A stretch of DNA of 16,419 nt, taken from an uncultured Clostridia bacterium. Its GTDB lineage: Bacteria; Bacillota; Clostridia; TANB77; CAG-508. The DNA is taken from NCBI GenBank assembly GCA_934184665.1, contig CAKPSX010000027.1, positions 1 to 16,419 on the forward strand, written 5' to 3'. The notes under the pieces were generated by a model. That model was not told the origin of the DNA. It saw only the letters and a program-made list of their open reading frames with translations, and did no database searches. Of this stretch, positions 14,416 through 16,419 are shown piece after piece (the first letter of the stretch is position 1; each line of letters opens with the position of its first letter). Position numbers and translations under genes: made by a program.

Positions 14416-14538
14416 GTTGTGAAAGAATTAAATTTTGGCAAGGAAGATTTTATTAAAAAGGCAAGGGCGCATATACAGATATGTAACCGCGTTTTAAATG
14501 AAATCTGACACAGCCCAAAATTCTAATTATTTCGCAAC
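14416..14538. repeat. Hairpin repeat element, copy B (upstream of tcdA)
   Basis: A 123-base copy of the element at 11581-11705, inverted relative to it. The outer stem is 14416-14438 with 14515-14538: GTTG/CAAC, GAAA/TTTC, AATTA/TAATT and AATTTTGG/CCAAAATT. The inner stem is 14445-14459 with 14492-14506. Read on the plus strand, the two C-A mismatches seen in copy A's plus strand become G-T (G-U) wobbles, so this is the better-folding strand. The element starts 33 bases after the gpr stop codon and ends 6 bases before the AGGAG of tcdA. No target-site duplication is evident. Confidence 0.85.
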
Positions 14539-14561
14539 ATCGTAAGGAGTGAAAAGATACA

Positions 14562-15290
14562 ATGAATCAATTTGAAAGAACAGAACTACTCATAGGAACA
14601 GAAGCAGTAGAAAAATTAAAAAAATCAAAAGTAATTGTATATGGAATAGGAGGAGTAGGCTCATTTGCAGTAGAAGGACTTGTAAGAGCTGGAATAGGAC
14701 ATATTATTATAGTTGATTTCGACAAAGTTGATGTAACAAATATAAACAGGCAGCTTGAAGCTACACATTCTACAATAGGAAAAAATAAAATCGATGTAAT
14801 GAAAGACAGAATATTAGATATAAATCCTGATGTAGTAGTGGAAAAATATTTGCCTAGTGAGATTGAAGGTGGAGAAACTTCAATCATAGATGGTAGTGTT
14901 ACATATATTGTTGATGCAATAGACACAATGACAGCTAAATTAAAAATAATAGAAAAAGCAAATGAGCAAAATGTACCAATAATATCAGCAACAAGTGCTG
15001 GAAATAAACTTAATCCAACAATGTTTGAAGTTGCAGATATTTATAAAACTTCTGTATGCCCAGTTTGCAAGAGATTAAGAAAAGAGCTAAAACAAAGAGG
15101 AATAAAAAAATTAAAAGTGGTATATTCAAAAGAAATGCCACATGAATTACATATAACAGAAGAAATCCAAGGAAAGACAATAGGAAGTATATCATTTGTG
15201 CCATCAGTGGCTGGATTGATTATAGCAAGTGAAGTTGTAAAAGATATAATTCGGAAAATAAGTTTAAAACACCACAAAACTAGACATTAA
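14562..15290 (+). CDS. tcdA: tRNA threonylcarbamoyladenosine dehydratase
   Basis: A 242-residue E1-like (ThiF/MoeB superfamily) enzyme. It uses ATP to cyclise t6A37 of ANN-decoding tRNAs into ct6A, improving decoding. The nucleotide-binding motif GIGGVG is at 28-33, followed by VDFDKVDVTNINRQ (51-64) with the adenylate-binding D52, D54, N62 and R63, and by DAIDTMTAK (118-126). C166 and C169 lie in VCPVCKRLRKELK, a feature of this branch. SFVPSVAGLIIASEVVKDI is the usual C-terminal segment. Length fits bacterial TcdA/YrvM. AAGGAG is 12 bases ahead of the ATG, directly after hairpin element B. The 3' end overlaps that of the convergent ytxC by 11 bases. Confidence 0.92.
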   Translation: MNQFERTELLIGTEAVEKLKKSKVIVYGIGGVGSFAVEGLVRAGIGHIIIVDFDKVDVTNINRQLEATHSTIGKNKIDVMKDRILDINPDVVVEKYLPSEIEGGETSIIDGSVTYIVDAIDTMTAKLKIIEKANEQNVPIISATSAGNKLNPTMFEVADIYKTSVCPVCKRLRKELKQRGIKKLKVVYSKEMPHELHITEEIQGKTIGSISFVPSVAGLIIASEVVKDIIRKISLKHHKTRH

Positions 15291-15307
15291 AGTTTTGGGT
15301 GTTTAAA
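15263..15307. terminator. Two-way terminator in the tcdA/ytxC overlap
   Basis: TTTAAA-CACC-CAAAAC (15263-15280, with two bulged A's) pairs with GTTTTGGGTGTTTAAA (15292-15307) around an 11-base loop. T-rich tracts follow on the plus strand (ATTTTTATA) and the stem ends in TTTAAA on both sides, so it can serve both converging genes. The last codons of both proteins are encoded within the structure. Confidence 0.65.
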
Positions 15308-16140
15308 TTTTTATATAAATTACATATATTACAATCTGTACATATTTCAAGTCTATTATCAAAAATTAATTTCAAAGTATTGATAAAATATAAATTAGCA
15401 GATGATGATGAAAGATGTAAGTAAATTTTTGCAGGTAAAAGTTTTAAAAGAGTATTTAAAATGTAGTCATTATCTGAAAATGTTACATCTGAAAGATATT
15501 TAGCATTAAGCTCACTTTTATCAATATTAATCTGTTGCAAGTTTTCATCTAAAAGAAGAGTATTATTTTCAAGACAAATAATATGTGTTTTGGATGAACG
15601 AGGAACTTGTGAGCTGACATATAATCTTACAAGTGATGTAAATTCTAAATATTCTTTTTCAACAAGAAATTCGTTAACAGATAAATTTATCAAATCTTCT
15701 AATATGTTTCTGTAGTTGAACAATCTGAAATTTATGAATCCAGAAAGTACAATAGAATGATGTGAACTTATATATTCATAAAATGCATCAAAAAGTGCTA
15801 GTTGTCTATCTTGAAAAGAAAATTCATCATCACAAAGATTTTCTTCACAAATATCTAATATCTGTGAAAATTCTGTATTATCAAAATAAAAATAATTTGA
15901 TAATAGAATATTTTTTATAATATCATATTCAAAATTATCGATTACCAAATACGAAAAAATAGTTGCAAGCTTAGTGTAAAAAAGCTCTTTATCAATTCCA
16001 GTATAATGAATAATTATATTTTTATATAATTTGAATTCATTACATGAAAAAGAAACATTTAACATATTAAAATCAGAAAATTCATTTTGTAAATATTTTA
16101 AAGTTTTTTCATTATTTGTTTTGATACATAATGAACTCAT
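15280..16140 (-). CDS. ytxC: Sporulation-associated protein YtxC
   Basis: A 286-residue protein of the YtxC family, known only as conserved in spore formers; its biochemical role is unknown. The most diagnostic segment is 131-177: LSGFINFRLFNYRNILEDL, then the ...NEFLVEKEYLEFTSLVRLYV block. No membrane segment is predicted by eye. The C-terminus carries three spaced cysteines, C267-x2-C270-x2-C273, which could bind metal. The ribosome site GGGAGGA (16158-16152, minus strand) is 11 bases ahead of the ATG. It is transcribed toward tcdA from a sigma-G-like promoter. The reading frame is complete. Confidence 0.82.
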   Translation of the reverse strand: MSSLCIKTNNEKTLKYLQNEFSDFNMLNVSFSCNEFKLYKNIIIHYTGIDKELFYTKLATIFSYLVIDNFEYDIIKNILLSNYFYFDNTEFSQILDICEENLCDDEFSFQDRQLALFDAFYEYISSHHSIVLSGFINFRLFNYRNILEDLINLSVNEFLVEKEYLEFTSLVRLYVSSQVPRSSKTHIICLENNTLLLDENLQQINIDKSELNAKYLSDVTFSDNDYILNTLLKLLPAKIYLHLSSSSANLYFINTLKLIFDNRLEICTDCNICNLYKNLNTQNFNV

Positions 16141-16171
16141 ATTATATTTGTTCCTCCCACAATTAAGATTA

Positions 16172-16209
16172 CTTGTATAGTATTTGCTAAAAAGAAAATT
16201 CTATACAAG
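16172..16209 (-). promoter_or_regulatory. Sigma-G-like promoter of ytxC within an inverted repeat
   Basis: On the minus strand GTATA (16206-16202), 17 bases, AATACTA (16184-16178). This is close to the forespore pattern gHATR-N17/18-cATxHTA and to the gpr promoter in this window. The same bases form a perfect 9-bp inverted repeat, CTTGTATAG (16172-16180) and CTATACAAG (16201-16209). An alternative sigma-A reading (TTGAAT, 17 bases, TATAGA) lies slightly upstream. Confidence 0.45.
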
Positions 16210-16362
16210 ATTAAAATATAATATTCAAAAAAAGAAAAAATGAAACTAGAACAAAAAAGAAAAATATAAAATTTAAAACAATCATTTTGAATTATAATTC
16301 ACGACCGCAAAAATAAAAGTTATAAATCTTAAAAATGCACTCAAAAATAATTGCAAAATGTA

Positions 16363-16391
16363 TTGACTAATGGGTGCAATTTTGATATTAT
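16363..16391 (+). promoter_or_regulatory. Promoter reading off the right edge
   Basis: TTGACT (16363-16368), a 17-base spacer and TATTAT (16386-16391) with an extended-10 TGA. The hexamers ATTGCA (16350-16355) and TGCAAT (16375-16380) form an inverted repeat around the -35, a possible operator. Apart from this and the ytxC promoter, 16141-16419 holds no coding sequence that I can support. Confidence 0.5.
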
Positions 16392-16419
16392 AATTTTGAA
16401 ATAATTCTATGTTTAAAAT

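Noticed and set aside
16229..16300. Small reading frame from the ATG at 16240 and a TTTTGAAT-type partial inverted repeat
   Set aside because: The frame is nine codons long without a ribosome site. The repeat is imperfect A/T sequence expected by chance.

Overview
The window is about 16.4 kb of AT-rich DNA (by eye near 30% G+C). Arginine is mostly AGA, and ATA and TTA codons are common. It carries the spore genes gpr and ytxC, an Asp23/AmaP envelope-stress cluster, an archaeal-type prolyl-tRNA synthetase and formate-tetrahydrofolate ligase. Together these point to a spore-forming anaerobe of class Clostridia. I cannot name the genus. No rRNA, tRNA or CRISPR array was seen.

Left part (1-4430), accessory in character: a strong promoter fires leftward off the edge. 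A Fic-domain protein follows, with a perfect 15-bp inverted repeat over its promoter and a terminator behind it. Next are a YgjP-like zinc metallopeptidase with its own promoter, then a Y-family translesion polymerase with a beta-clamp motif and a short, apparently truncated YolD-like partner. Directly after the short YolD gene comes a self-contained cassette (promoter, NUDIX hydrolase, strong terminator) whose base and codon use is clearly unlike its neighbours.

Middle (4430-11575), housekeeping: a Na+/Ca2+ exchanger-family antiporter, scpB (without scpA beside it) and proS. These are followed by a seven-gene same-strand run, asp23-amaP-DUF2273-nusB-xseA-xseB-divergent PAP2. The first three form a membrane-anchored Asp23 module. 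nusB, xseA and xseB are tightly spaced and serve transcription antitermination and exonuclease VII.

Right part (11575-16419): fhs and gpr are bracketed by two copies of a roughly 124-nt element in opposite orientation. Each copy folds on itself into a long interrupted hairpin. The two copies share an identical 32-nt core but differ in their stems, and most stem differences are paired, compensatory changes. This is the most interesting feature of the window. tcdA follows the second copy and converges on ytxC. Their 3' ends overlap and hold a two-way terminator hairpin. Both gpr and ytxC have sequences resembling sporulation sigma-G promoters. The last 280 bases hold the ytxC promoter and a rightward promoter leading out of the window.
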